64,000 bases of DNA from Flavobacterium dankookense (GCF_004362665.1 NZ_SNXR01000011.1:310001-374000), one strand, 5' to 3'; positions 15,426 through 24,266 are shown, counted from the stretch's first letter. Numbers and translations: made by a program. The notes: generated by a model not told the origin, from the sequence alone.

Positions 15426-15893
15426 TTAGTCAATCTTTGTGATTGTTCTCAAACTTGAATCAGGAATATCGTTTGGATATACATTAAAAATCATTAGTCT
15501 TTTGTATCTATCATTATCTGCATCATACAAATAAGTAACCGTATTATCCTGTGGATTGTAAGTTAGTTTTGCTTTCATGCTTTTGGAACGAATTATCCAA
15601 GTTCCCTCGTTTTCACTCGTTTGAGCAAAATTTGTTATCGAACCATGATGTAAACGAGTCAATCCGTTGTCTAACATACTGATCGCGATATAGCCATTTG
15701 TTTTTGAACCAATTTCTCGAATATCAATTACGGAATGTTCATATTCGGTCTCCATCAATTCATACTTTTTGAACTCGTTATTCCACACGTAATACTTTCT
15801 GGTATCAGATTGTAAACGTTTTTGATTATCAACTTGAGCAAAAATTTTCACGCAAGAAAAAAATAGCAATAGTAAAACTAATTTTGTTTTCAT
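15426..15893 (-). CDS. Hypothetical exported protein
   Basis: 155 residues from the ATG at 15893; an upstream ATG at 15911 adds six residues, but the signal peptide MKTKLVLLLLFFSCVKIFAQ starts cleanly here. The mature part is beta-rich and tyrosine/arginine-rich (YYVWNNEFKKYELM), with no membrane segment. It may be a small lipocalin-like or OmpA-unrelated periplasmic protein; I do not recognise a family. It stands alone between tpiA and prmA on the same strand. Confidence 0.65.
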   Translation of the reverse strand: MKTKLVLLLLFFSCVKIFAQVDNQKRLQSDTRKYYVWNNEFKKYELMETEYEHSVIDIREIGSKTNGYIAISMLDNGLTRLHHGSITNFAQTSENEGTWIIRSKSMKAKLTYNPQDNTVTYLYDADNDRYKRLMIFNVYPNDIPDSSLRTITKID

Positions 15894-16043
15894 TATTTGT
15901 GATTTTGACATTCAGTTGTAAATGTAATTTAAATTACCGTTAAAATGCTAAAAAAATCGACGAAAAACACATTTATCTTCAATTACGTAAAAATAAACTT
16001 TAAAAATAAGTTTTATATTTTCTATTTGTAGCTATTTATTCAA

Positions 16044-16796
16044 CTAAATAGAAGTTGCAATTTTACAAAAATCATCGGCTTTTAATGCTGCACCACCAAT
16101 TAATCCTCCATCAACATCTGGTTTTGAAAAGATTTCTTTTGCATTTTCTGGTTTTACGCTTCCACCATAAAGAATTGAAACTCCTTCCGCAATGTTACTT
16201 CCGTATCTTTTTCTAACTGTTTCTCTAATAAATTCGTGCATTTCTTGTGCTTGTTCTGGTGAAGCAGTTTCTCCAGTTCCAATTGCCCAAACTGGTTCAT
16301 AAGCAAGTATTATTTTTTTCCAATCTTCATTTTCAATGTGAAATAAGCCATCACATAGTTGGTTTTCAACTACATTGAAATGTTGTCCATCTTTTCGGTC
16401 TTTCAATTCTTCACCAAAACAAAAAATAGAAGTCATATCATGTTTTAAAGCTGTTGTTACTTTTTCTGCTAAAATGGCATCACTTTCATTGAAATAAGCT
16501 CTGCGCTCTGAATGACCAATAATTACCGTGGTTACACCAATACTTGTCAACATATCAGCCGAAATTTCACCAGTGTAAGCACCATTTTCGTTTTGATGCA
16601 TGTTTTGTGCTGCTACATTTATTGTTGTAAATTCTAAATGGTCAACTGCCGATGCTAAATTTACGAATGTTGGTGCTACAATAATTTGTGCATCAATATC
16701 ATTTGGAATTTTATCGATTAATTCATTTAGTAAATCTTCTGTTTCCTCTGCGTTTTTGTGCATTTTCCAGTTTCCAGCTACAATTTTTTGTCTCAT
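16044..16796 (-). CDS. tpiA: Triosephosphate isomerase
   Basis: 250 residues, full length. Active-site elements are all visible: NWKMHKN (Asn and Lys at about 9-11), GHSERR with catalytic His, AYEPVWAIGTG with catalytic Glu and the mobile loop, and YGGSVKPENA for phosphate binding. It interconverts dihydroxyacetone phosphate and glyceraldehyde 3-phosphate. It is the last gene of the DUF1599/DoxX/TlpA operon; its ATG overlaps the TlpA-like stop by one base, so translation is coupled. Confidence 0.96.
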   Translation of the reverse strand: MRQKIVAGNWKMHKNAEETEDLLNELIDKIPNDIDAQIIVAPTFVNLASAVDHLEFTTINVAAQNMHQNENGAYTGEISADMLTSIGVTTVIIGHSERRAYFNESDAILAEKVTTALKHDMTSIFCFGEELKDRKDGQHFNVVENQLCDGLFHIENEDWKKIILAYEPVWAIGTGETASPEQAQEMHEFIRETVRKRYGSNIAEGVSILYGGSVKPENAKEIFSKPDVDGGLIGGAALKADDFCKIATSI

Positions 16797-17293
16797 TATT
16801 TTAGGTTTTTTAATGTCGTTTGTATTGTTTCAAAATCAGTTTCAATTGCTCTATAAAGAACTACATTTTGGTCTTTATCGACAACGATATAGCGCGGAAT
16901 CCAATCTAAATCTATTGATTTACCAAACGCTCCTTTCATTCCATCGGTTGCCCAATATTGGTCTCCTTTCAATTCATGTTTTTGAATACCTGATTGCCAT
17001 TTTTCAAAATCTTTATCCATTGAAATAAACACAAAATCAACTTCAGGATTATTGGACTGTAATTCTTTTAATTTAGGCATTGCTTTAACACAATCGCTAC
17101 ACCATGAAGCCCAAACTTCAATTACAGTAACTTTTCCATTGTGTTTTTTTAAAATTTCACTAAAAGTTATATTCGATTTGTCTTCTTTTATCAAATTTTT
17201 TGACAACGCTTCTTTAGAAAACTGCTTGTTTTGAGCATTTGAACAAGATAATGTCATAATTGCTGTGATAATTACTATTGCTAATTGTTTCAT
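16796..17293 (-). CDS. TlpA/ResA-like thioredoxin-fold lipoprotein
   Basis: 165 residues. Lipoprotein signal with LSC (Cys17), then a thioredoxin fold: EVWASWCSDCVKAMPKL carries the CxxC pair and DWIPRYIVVDKDQN the cis-Pro strand. It probably reduces disulfides or assists cytochrome c or metal-site assembly in the periplasm. It overlaps tpiA by one base and the upstream small membrane protein by four, inside an operon with a DoxX/thioredoxin fusion, supporting an electron-transfer partnership. Confidence 0.88.
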   Translation of the reverse strand: MKQLAIVIITAIMTLSCSNAQNKQFSKEALSKNLIKEDKSNITFSEILKKHNGKVTVIEVWASWCSDCVKAMPKLKELQSNNPEVDFVFISMDKDFEKWQSGIQKHELKGDQYWATDGMKGAFGKSIDLDWIPRYIVVDKDQNVVLYRAIETDFETIQTTLKNLK

Positions 17294-17601
17294 GATTTGT
17301 TTTCAGATTTTGTTTGTGTATCCTTTAGAAATACAATTTTATGTTTTTTTCTCAGGTATTCTTGCTTTCTTTTTTTTCTTTCAACATCGCGAAGATGTTT
17401 AATTATGACTATTATACCCAACAAACCACAGCACAATAATGTACTTCCAAGAAAAATATAGAAAGTATTTCCAAGTGGTGGATCTTCCAACATTGAAATG
17501 TGGTTCAGTGTAATGTATCCAATTATTAAAACCACAATACATACTATCAAAGCGATATATGAATTGTCGGAGTTTTTTCTTCTTTTAAATAACTTTATCA
17601 T
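17290..17601 (-). CDS. Small two-pass membrane protein
   Basis: 103 residues with a basic N-terminus (KLFKRRKNSD), two hydrophobic segments at about 15-35 and 48-70, and a highly basic C-terminal tail (ERKKRKQEYLRKK). No known domain. The tail should face the cytoplasm. It sits between the DoxX-thioredoxin fusion and the TlpA-like gene (four-base overlap), so it may be an accessory of that membrane redox module. Function is unknown. Confidence 0.65.
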   Translation of the reverse strand: MIKLFKRRKNSDNSYIALIVCIVVLIIGYITLNHISMLEDPPLGNTFYIFLGSTLLCCGLLGIIVIIKHLRDVERKKRKQEYLRKKHKIVFLKDTQTKSENKS

Positions 17602-17613
17602 TATTTATGATGT

Positions 17614-18684
17614 TTATTTTAATTCAGTATGCTTTTTTTCAATTAGTTTTTGGAAATCAATAATATCAAATTTATTGGCATTGATGCCGTCATAAAATTT
17701 GTATTCATTTCCGTTCCAAAGGTATTTTATTCCTGGTGTATCTCTTCCTGTGCCAAGTAATTTCCAAAAAGGAATTACTTCAATAATCTTATATGGATAT
17801 TCAGCACCAGCTGCTTTGAAAAAATCGGGTATTAAATCCGCTTCTTCATTCATAAAGATAATTGAAATTTCCGGGAAATTTTTGGTTTTTTTTCTTAAAT
17901 CGGTTAACTCTTTTGCGGCATCGCGACAGTGATCACAGCCTGGAACAAATAATGCAAGTGTTTTTCTACCATTATCAATTGTTGAAAAATATTGCGCATA
18001 ACCTGATTTTTTCTTTGTTGGCTCATCAACTACTTTTTCAACTGTTTTTTCAGTAACCTTTGATGTAGTATCAATGTTAGTTTCAATTTTTGGTTCTGAC
18101 GTAAAGGTTGTGTCTATTGATGGTAAAACAGAATTTACTTCTATTTCAACTGGTTTTGCTTCAATTGGTTGAATTGGCGCAACCATGAATAATGCTAAAA
18201 TAGAAGCCAAAGTAACTGAATTTAAAACCCAAAAATTATGTCCTCTTTCGCTTGATTTTGGGAGAATTATAAACAACCAAATAAGTAAAGCCATTGCAAC
18301 AACGTTTTTGATAATTGCTTCAATTGGTGTCATTGGCAACAAACTTCCAAAACAACCACAATTGCCTGAATTTCCTCCGTTAACAAACGTCTCGATTGTT
18401 AAATGTGTAGTGAAAACAGCTAGTAATAAAATGGTTGCAGGAATAACAATTTTTCTTAAAAAGTTTTTCTGAAGTAATAAAAAACCGAGCGCGAATTCAA
18501 TTCCAATAAGAATTCGGGAAAAATAAGGTGCGAAACCTTCTGAAAATCCCATTGGATACAATTGTTTTACTTCAAATGTTGAAATAGCAAAATAAGGTGA
18601 TGGATATAATTTTGCTACAGCTGAAAGCAAGAATAAAAACGAAATAATTATTCGAATTCCCCAAGCGATATTATTTTTTGACAT
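17614..18684 (-). CDS. DoxX/MauE-like membrane protein fused to a thioredoxin-like domain (BT_3928 type)
   Basis: 356 residues from ATG at 18684; the open frame begins with a TTG at 18711 that overlaps the upstream gene. Four to five membrane segments in the first 175 residues form a DoxX/MauE-like core with CGCFG in a loop. A linker rich in Glu, Thr and Val follows, then a C-terminal domain with VPGCDHCRDAAKEL (CxxC). It may pass electrons across the membrane to periplasmic thioredoxin partners such as the downstream TlpA-like protein. Context and fold support this; function is not proven. Confidence 0.78.
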   Translation of the reverse strand: MSKNNIAWGIRIIISFLFLLSAVAKLYPSPYFAISTFEVKQLYPMGFSEGFAPYFSRILIGIEFALGFLLLQKNFLRKIVIPATILLLAVFTTHLTIETFVNGGNSGNCGCFGSLLPMTPIEAIIKNVVAMALLIWLFIILPKSSERGHNFWVLNSVTLASILALFMVAPIQPIEAKPVEIEVNSVLPSIDTTFTSEPKIETNIDTTSKVTEKTVEKVVDEPTKKKSGYAQYFSTIDNGRKTLALFVPGCDHCRDAAKELTDLRKKTKNFPEISIIFMNEEADLIPDFFKAAGAEYPYKIIEVIPFWKLLGTGRDTPGIKYLWNGNEYKFYDGINANKFDIIDFQKLIEKKHTELK

Positions 18685-18694
18685 AATTTTTAGT

Positions 18695-19243
18695 TTAATT
18701 TTTTTGTCCAAATCCCATTAAAATTAATGCAAATACAGAGTAATTTAGCATATCTTGATAATTGGCATCAATTCCTTCTGAAACGATAGTTTTTCCTTTG
18801 TTATCTTCAATTTGTTTCACTCGAAGCAGTTTTTGTAAAATCAAATCGGTTAATGAACTAACACGCATTTCGCGCCAAGCTTCGCCATAATCATGATTTT
18901 TGGCTTCCATTAAAGCTTTGGTTAAGGCTACTTTTTCGTCGTAAAGTTGTGTAGCTTTTTCAATATCTAAATCAGGTTGTTCTACAACGCCGAGTTCCAA
19001 TTGAATTAATGCCATGATGGAATAATTGATAATTCCGATGAATTCTCCGGTTTCGTCTTCGTCAACTTTTCGAACTTCGTTTTGCTGTAAACTTCTGATG
19101 CGTTGGGCTTTGATAAATATTTGGTCGGTTAATGATGGCAATCTCAATATGCGCCAAGCACTTCCATAATCTTTCATTTTATTGATGTAAAGTTGTCGGC
19201 AAATAGCGATAACTTTGTCATATTCTTGAGAAGTAGTACTCAT
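18695..19243 (-). CDS. DUF1599 family protein (nucleotide-modification-associated)
   Basis: 182 residues from ATG at 19243; the frame opens earlier on a TTG at 19264. Two related halves each contain KDYGSAWRILRLPSLTDQI or DYGEAWREMRVSSLTDLI, the internal repeat of DUF1599, a domain that Pfam groups with nucleotide modification systems. It is all-helical and soluble. First gene of the operon leading to tpiA, 10 bases before the DoxX-like gene, behind a strong promoter shared by the intergenic region with divergent folP. Confidence 0.85.
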   Translation of the reverse strand: MSTTSQEYDKVIAICRQLYINKMKDYGSAWRILRLPSLTDQIFIKAQRIRSLQQNEVRKVDEDETGEFIGIINYSIMALIQLELGVVEQPDLDIEKATQLYDEKVALTKALMEAKNHDYGEAWREMRVSSLTDLILQKLLRVKQIEDNKGKTIVSEGIDANYQDMLNYSVFALILMGFGQKN

Positions 19244-19303
19244 TTCGATGTATCTTTGTGTCAAATTTTTTGCTTTATTGGTTCAACCAAAAAGGTCTAG
19301 CGT

Positions 19304-19334
19304 CAAAAGTAAAGAATAAAGATTGAAGTTCAAA
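19304..19334 (-). promoter_or_regulatory. Promoter of the DUF1599-DoxX-TlpA-tpiA operon
   Basis: On the minus strand TTTG (19331-19334), exactly 19 bases, then TACTTTTG (19304-19311). This is the textbook Bacteroidota vegetative promoter and the clearest in the window. The leader to the ATG at 19243 is about 55 bases. Confidence 0.78.
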
Positions 19335-19366
19335 GTACTAAATCTTATAACTATCTTAAAATAGAA

Positions 19367-20191
19367 ATGACTATCAATTGTAAAGGAAATTTAATCGATT
19401 TGACTTTGCCCAAAATAATGGGAATTTTGAATATTACGCCAAATTCGTTTTTTGATGGCGGAAAATATGCTGATGATAATTCTGTCTTACAGCAAGTTGA
19501 AAAAATGTTGGTTGATGGTGCAACGTTTATCGATGTTGGTGCGTATTCGAGTAAACCAAATGCTGAATTTGTTTCTGAAAATGAAGAAGTTAGTCGTTTA
19601 CTTCCTGTAATTGATTTGGTTTTAAAACATTTCCCCGAAACTTTAATTTCTGTAGATACTTTTCGTGCTATTGTTGCAAAAAAAGCAATTGAAAACGGAG
19701 CTTGTATTATTAATGATATTTCTGCTGGAAGTTTGGATGAAAACATGATGCAAACCGTTGCAAAACTTCAAGTTCCTTACATTATGATGCATATGAAAGG
19801 CAATCCTCAAACGATGCAAAGTTTGGCTCAATATGAAAATATCGTCAAAGAAATGTTGTTTTATTTTTCAGAAAAAGTGGCGCAGGCGAGAAGTTTAGGG
19901 ATAAATGATTTAATCATCGATCCTGGATTTGGATTTGCTAAAACATTGGAACAAAATTTTGAAGCAATGAACAAATTAGATTTATTTCAAATGCTTGAAT
20001 TGCCTTTGCTGGTTGGTATTTCAAGAAAATCGATGATATACAAAACACTTGAAACTTCGGCTGAATTTGCCTTGAACGGAACGACTGTTTTGAATACCAT
20101 TGCGTTGCAAAAAGGAGCAAAAATTCTCAGAGTTCACGATGTAAAAGAAGCTTTGGAATGTGTAAAACTTTACAACAGTCTAATTGGGTAA
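19367..20191 (+). CDS. folP: Dihydropteroate synthase
   Basis: 274 residues. The TIM-barrel pterin-binding motifs are clear: MGILNITPNSFFDGG at about 15-29, DVGAYSSKPNAE, SVDTFRAIVAKKA, INDISAG, MHMKGNPQTM and DPGFGFAKT. It joins p-aminobenzoate to the pterin pyrophosphate in folate synthesis and is the target of sulfonamides. It diverges from the DUF1599 operon and is two bases ahead of a lipoprotein gene. Confidence 0.95.
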   Translation: MTINCKGNLIDLTLPKIMGILNITPNSFFDGGKYADDNSVLQQVEKMLVDGATFIDVGAYSSKPNAEFVSENEEVSRLLPVIDLVLKHFPETLISVDTFRAIVAKKAIENGACIINDISAGSLDENMMQTVAKLQVPYIMMHMKGNPQTMQSLAQYENIVKEMLFYFSEKVAQARSLGINDLIIDPGFGFAKTLEQNFEAMNKLDLFQMLELPLLVGISRKSMIYKTLETSAEFALNGTTVLNTIALQKGAKILRVHDVKEALECVKLYNSLIG

Positions 20192-20193
20192 GT

Positions 20194-20829
20194 ATGAAAA
20201 AAATAGTAGTTGCTTTATTGCTGATTTCATCATTTTCTTGTGGTAAAAAAGAAATCCAATTGCCTCAATTGGGCGAAACTGTTGTTGCTGATGTCAAAGA
20301 TCATTCGCCTATTTATATGTTTTTTGAAACCAATGGAAATGACACTTTGATTGATGTGAACCGCAGTAATTCGATTAGTTCGACCAATTGGTTGTTTAAT
20401 ATCGACAAGCGATTGCCGTTGAAATTAGTTATCCCTGAAATTCAGAAACTCCAAGCCAAAAAAGCGAAAAGTTCACATAAAAAAGAAGGTTCTGAAAACT
20501 ATTTTACTTATATGGATAAAGAGAAGAAGACATTGGCTTTTTTACCACTAATTGATGTTGAATATGTTTTTGATAAAGCAATATTGGGATTAAATACACT
20601 TTACTTTAAAACTGATGAGAAGATTTTTTTTAACAATCAACAATTATCAGAACAAGAGTTAGAGCAATATCTTAATAATTTGAAAGTTGAAAGAGAAAGT
20701 GAAATTTTTATTGGTTATGATAAAAATTTGAGTTTTGAAAACTATTTAAAATATAGGTTGAAGACTAAAAAAATAGTGATAACTAAATTGAGCTTGACTA
20801 TTAATTATACCAAAGAGTTTATTTATTAG
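20194..20829 (+). CDS. Hypothetical lipoprotein
   Basis: 211 residues from ATG at 20194, two bases after folP; the frame opens 12 codons earlier inside folP. Lipoprotein signal MKKIVVALLLISSFSC (Cys16). The mature protein has MFFETNGNDTLIDV, a long lysine-rich middle and a C-terminal helix. It may be a lipid-anchored envelope protein and resembles a biopolymer-transport or ExbD-type periplasmic fold only faintly. No family assigned. It shares the folP transcript. Confidence 0.68.
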   Translation: MKKIVVALLLISSFSCGKKEIQLPQLGETVVADVKDHSPIYMFFETNGNDTLIDVNRSNSISSTNWLFNIDKRLPLKLVIPEIQKLQAKKAKSSHKKEGSENYFTYMDKEKKTLAFLPLIDVEYVFDKAILGLNTLYFKTDEKIFFNNQQLSEQELEQYLNNLKVERESEIFIGYDKNLSFENYLKYRLKTKKIVITKLSLTINYTKEFIY

Positions 20830-20832
20830 TTT

Positions 20833-20866
20833 CAACTGCCAACTAAAAACTGTTAACTGAACACTA
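20833..20866. repeat. AACTG-word repeat, single arm
   Basis: Between convergent genes lies a string of AACTG/CAACT/GTTAACTGA-like words, related to the inverted word repeats at 39075-39150 and 40494-40576, but with only one arm. It is probably a decayed or short copy. Confidence 0.45.
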
Positions 20867-20868
20867 AA

Positions 20869-21342
20869 TCACTGATGATGATACGGTTCATTTCTTAAAA
20901 TTGTAAATCCGCGATACAATTGTTCAATAAAAAATAAACGCACCATTTGATGTGAAAAAGTCATTTCAGAAAGCGAAACTTTTCCTTGTGCTTTTTTGTA
21001 AACTTCATCGCTAAAGCCATATGGTCCGCCGATTACAAAAACCAAAGTTTTTACACCAGAATTCATCTTCTTTTGTAAAAAATCGGAAAACTTCATACTC
21101 GAATAAGTACTTCCATTTTCGTCTAACAAAATCAATTGATCAGTAGGAGTGAGCTTTGATAAAATTAATTCGCCTTCTTTTTCTTTTTGTTGGCTTTCCG
21201 ATAGATTTTTTACATTTTTAATATCTGGAATGATTTCTAAATCAAATTTGATGTAAAAAGATAAACGTTTAGTATAATCGTCAATCAAAGTTTGCAACGA
21301 TTTATTATCGGTTTTTCCAATGGCGATTAGTTTGATGTTCAT
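20869..21342 (-). CDS. rlmH: 23S rRNA pseudouridine-1915 N3-methyltransferase
   Basis: 157 residues, exactly the family length. SPOUT fold: VFVIGGPYGFSDEVY at about 100-114 binds SAM in the knot, and the C-terminal MTFSHQMVRLFFIEQLYRG then NEPYHH completes the RlmH signature. It methylates pseudouridine 1915 in helix 69 of 23S rRNA. It is downstream of aroE but separated by an inverted word repeat. Confidence 0.95.
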   Translation of the reverse strand: MNIKLIAIGKTDNKSLQTLIDDYTKRLSFYIKFDLEIIPDIKNVKNLSESQQKEKEGELILSKLTPTDQLILLDENGSTYSSMKFSDFLQKKMNSGVKTLVFVIGGPYGFSDEVYKKAQGKVSLSEMTFSHQMVRLFFIEQLYRGFTILRNEPYHHQ

Positions 21343-21353
21343 TTTTTTGTTTT

Positions 21354-21452
21354 AACCATTTAAGGCATTTAAGGTCATATAAGATTTTAGAAAGACATAG
21401 ATAATTTTGAATATAAAAAAACTTAAATGACCTTACACTTCTTATATGGTTT
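21354..21452. repeat. Imperfect inverted repeat with TTAAGGTCATATAAG-type words
   Basis: The left arm at 21354-21384 (AACCATTTAAGGCATTTAAG, then GTCATATAAGA) and the right arm at 21421-21452, whose reverse complement begins AAACCATATAAGAAGTGTAA, pair imperfectly around a 36-base loop. The arms are made of repeated TTAAGG/ATATAAG words. It lies between aroE and rlmH and shares its architecture with the word repeats near 39.1 and 40.5 kb. Confidence 0.65.
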
Positions 21453-21464
21453 GAATTTGTTTTA

Positions 21465-22202
21465 TTATTTATTCCAAATTTTCCACGCTTTTTCTGCTTG
21501 AAAAACCAACATTTCATAACCGTTTTTAGTTATTGCGCCTTTCTTTTTGGCTTTTTTCAAGTATTGCGTTTCTTCGGGATTGTAAATCAAATCAAAAGCG
21601 ATGTGTTTTTCGGTGAAAAATTGATATGGTAAAAGTGGAAAATCTTTAATATTCGGACTTGTTCCTAATGGCGTACAATTGATAATTATATGATAATTGT
21701 CAAATGTTGTATCGTTAATTCGGTTGTAATCAATCATTCCTTCTTTTTCTTCGCGAGAAACAAAGGTGTAGAGAATTCGGAGTTCGTTCAAAGCAAAGGC
21801 AACGGCTTTAGCTGCACCGCCAGTTCCAAGAATTAATGCTTTTTTATGATGCGGTTGCAATAAAGGTTGTAATGATTTTTTAAATCCATAATAATCTGAA
21901 TTGTAACCTTTTAATTTTCTTTTTTTAGTAAAACGAATAACATTTACGGCACCAATTTGCGATGCTTTTTTTGATAATTTACTTAAATAAGGAATGATTT
22001 CTTCCTTGTATGGAATGGTTACGTTCAGACCTTTTAAATTGGGATTTTCAGTGATGAGTTTTGGAAACTCTTCAATGGATTGTACATCGAAATTTTCATA
22101 AACATAACCTTCCAAATTTCCTAAAGCAAATTTTTCAGTGAAATATTTTTTAGAAAAAGAATAGGAAATATTTTTGCCGATTAAACCGTAGTTCTTTCTC
22201 AT
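21465..22202 (-). CDS. aroE: Shikimate dehydrogenase
   Basis: 245 residues. N-terminal substrate domain YSFSKKYF, then LNVTIPYKEEI with catalytic Lys, GAVNVIRF, NSDYYGF. The NADP-binding Rossmann loop is LGTGGAAKAVAFAL, and NCTPLGTSPN follows. It reduces 3-dehydroshikimate to shikimate. Its ATG overlaps the TonB-like gene stop by four bases (ATGA), in the TPR-TonB-like-aroE-rlmH run. aroK is elsewhere in the window. Confidence 0.93.
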   Translation of the reverse strand: MRKNYGLIGKNISYSFSKKYFTEKFALGNLEGYVYENFDVQSIEEFPKLITENPNLKGLNVTIPYKEEIIPYLSKLSKKASQIGAVNVIRFTKKRKLKGYNSDYYGFKKSLQPLLQPHHKKALILGTGGAAKAVAFALNELRILYTFVSREEKEGMIDYNRINDTTFDNYHIIINCTPLGTSPNIKDFPLLPYQFFTEKHIAFDLIYNPEETQYLKKAKKKGAITKNGYEMLVFQAEKAWKIWNK

Positions 22203-22603
22203 TCCAAGTTTCTTAAATGAATGCTAATAATGTATGAAGATCTGACCGCTTTATTTTTAATTCTTCCAGGTTTCCATCCCTTGATGCTTTTTAAAACTCT
22301 AATTGCTTCTTCACCGGAACCTAACCCACAGTCACGAATTGACTTTAAATTACTGATTTTTCCATTTTTTTCAATTGTAAAAGAAATTGCGATAGAACAT
22401 CTTGTTATATCATTTTTTTCTAATGCAGTAGGGTTTTTGTAATTGCGATAAATTTTAGCATATAGCAAATCTTTTCCGTCTATGTAGTGTGCAGTTTCGT
22501 CTAATTCGTTCTGATTGTATATTTTTTCTTCTTTGGTAACTTCTTTTTTGTTTTGACCAAATGTTACAGAAAATAACAAAATGAAAAAGATTAATTTCTT
22601 CAT
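22199..22603 (-). CDS. Exported TonB C-terminal-like domain protein
   Basis: 134 residues with a signal peptide (MKKLIFFILLFSVTFGQ). The C-terminal 80 residues carry the TonB-box-binding fold signature: SFTIEKNGKISNLKSIRDCG, then LGSGEEAIRVLKSIKGWKPG. Unlike true TonB, it lacks a membrane anchor and Pro-rich linker, so it cannot itself transduce energy and may be a periplasmic relative. It lies three bases after the TPR gene and overlaps aroE by four. Confidence 0.72.
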   Translation of the reverse strand: MKKLIFFILLFSVTFGQNKKEVTKEEKIYNQNELDETAHYIDGKDLLYAKIYRNYKNPTALEKNDITRCSIAISFTIEKNGKISNLKSIRDCGLGSGEEAIRVLKSIKGWKPGRIKNKAVRSSYIISIHLRNLE

Positions 22604-22605
22604 TA

Positions 22606-24000
22606 TTATTTTTTATATTTTGCAATATACTCTTGAACCGATTTCAAATCCCAAATCATTGGAAACATTTCTTGTAAAATAGATTGATGTTTTACATTCA
22701 ATCGAAGTCCGTTGCTAAGGTGAAAATTTCCTTTTTCGTCTTCGTGTAAGGATAAGTGTAAACCAGCCAAACGGTATTCAATTTCTGCTTCTTCTGGAAA
22801 ATACTCAGCTGCTTGAATTAAAGTTAAAATGGCATTGTTGTATTCGCCCATTTGGTGCATCATATCAACCCAAAATAACCAAGTATCCAATTGATAATCT
22901 CCAAATTCTACCGCTTTTCGGTATCCGAATTCTGCTTCTTCAAAATTGTCCATTGCTTTATTGATGGTTCCAAAACGTTTCCAATACAAACGATTTTGGT
23001 CATCTATTGCCAAAGCTTTGTTTACATAATATAATGCTTTTAGGAAGTTTTTTTGACGCACATAAAAATCGGTAATGGCAATCCAACCTTTGTCTAAAAG
23101 CGGATCTTCATGAACAGTTTTGTTGAAATATTTTAAAGCTTCAACTTTATTTCCTAGCTTTTCGTAACATTTTCCGATGCGAAGTAAAGCATACGAAGTT
23201 GGATCGTCTAATTCGATGGTTCTTTGATAACTTTCAATTGCTTCGTTATATTTTTTTAAACGCTCTTGTGCTTTTCCCATTTCCATGTAAGCACCAATAA
23301 ACTCATCATCGATGTAGGTTGAAAATTCAAAAGCACGCACTGCATTTTCGTAATCTTTTAAACCATAATACAATCGTCCCGACTGATGCCAAGCGATTTC
23401 GCTGTAGGGATTTCGTTCGATATACGTTTTGAGATATTCTATTGCTTCAAGGTTTTGGTCTAAAAATTCATAGCAATAAACCACATTGTACAAAGCCGAT
23501 TGGTCTTCAATATCTTCTTCTAAACATTTAATAAAACTTTGTTTTGCTTGTTCTAGATTATCCATAAAAAGATATTCCATACCAATTAAATTATAGACGT
23601 CTGCAAAATCTTCGGTATATTTCAAAGCGATATTTAGGTATTCAACAGCTTTTTCGTGTTGATCTCTTTTGGAATAAATATTAGCTTTTTGGATAAAAAT
23701 TTCTTCATTAGTTGGTTCGATTGCATAGAGTTCGTTTAACAACTTTTCTGCTTGATCCAATTTGTCATCATAAACCAACATTTCTACTTGAACTAATTTT
23801 AATCCAGTAGATTTTGGGTGTTGGTCTAATCCTAATTTTAACGCTTTTTTGGCTAAATTAGCTTTACCTATGTCGAGATAATGCAGAATGATTTCCTCGA
23901 ATTCCTCTGAGTCGAAAAAGAATACTTTGTTGGTTTTCAACATGGATTCAAACTTCGATAGGGATAAGTTGTAGTCTTCTTCGTCGTGATCCAAATGCAT
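22606..24000 (-). CDS. Tetratricopeptide repeat protein
   Basis: 464 residues of about 12 consecutive TPR units, for example EKAVEYLNIALKY, NAVRAFEFSTYID and NEAIESYQRTIEL. There is no signal peptide or membrane segment, so it is probably a cytoplasmic scaffold. The acidic N-terminus (MHLDHDEEDYN) is unusual. It heads the run TPR, TonB-like, aroE. Similar proteins are common in Bacteroidota next to core genes, and no specific partner can be named. Confidence 0.88.
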   Translation of the reverse strand: MHLDHDEEDYNLSLSKFESMLKTNKVFFFDSEEFEEIILHYLDIGKANLAKKALKLGLDQHPKSTGLKLVQVEMLVYDDKLDQAEKLLNELYAIEPTNEEIFIQKANIYSKRDQHEKAVEYLNIALKYTEDFADVYNLIGMEYLFMDNLEQAKQSFIKCLEEDIEDQSALYNVVYCYEFLDQNLEAIEYLKTYIERNPYSEIAWHQSGRLYYGLKDYENAVRAFEFSTYIDDEFIGAYMEMGKAQERLKKYNEAIESYQRTIELDDPTSYALLRIGKCYEKLGNKVEALKYFNKTVHEDPLLDKGWIAITDFYVRQKNFLKALYYVNKALAIDDQNRLYWKRFGTINKAMDNFEEAEFGYRKAVEFGDYQLDTWLFWVDMMHQMGEYNNAILTLIQAAEYFPEEAEIEYRLAGLHLSLHEDEKGNFHLSNGLRLNVKHQSILQEMFPMIWDLKSVQEYIAKYKK

Positions 24001-24174
24001 AATAGTAGGTTTAAAATTATCCTTAATAAAAGTAGAGAAATGCTTCCTTTTTTTAATTGATTAACTTTATTGTTGTAAACAATTTAATTAACAATTTTTT
24101 GTTTTTAGTTCAGAGCTTTAAATTGTTTACAAATGTTAACTGACTTTTACTTTTGAACTAATCTTTACTGATTG

Positions 24175-24258
24175 TTTAGCCCAGATTGAAACGGCATCCT
24201 TTTTATCTCGTTTTCAAAACGAGATGAAAAGATATAGTGTAAAGCTGGAAATTGCTCC
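24175..24258 (+). repeat. Intergenic element with variable hairpin, copy A
   Basis: Reads TTTAGCCCAGATTGAAACGG, then CATCC, a hairpin ATCTCGTTTT-C-AAAACGAGAT (24205-24225), then GTGTAAAGCTGGAAATTGCTC. The start and end resemble the element at 32916-33000, but the hairpin differs. On the minus strand it lies nine bases after the aminotransferase stop, followed by a T-poor stretch, so it may act as a 3' RNA structure. The 266-base gap between genes holds nothing else I recognise. Confidence 0.6.
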
Positions 24259-24266
24259 AAAAAAAA

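Noticed and set aside
22221..22442. Plus-strand frame opposite the TonB-like gene
   Set aside because: No start context or domain, and the minus-strand gene explains the region.
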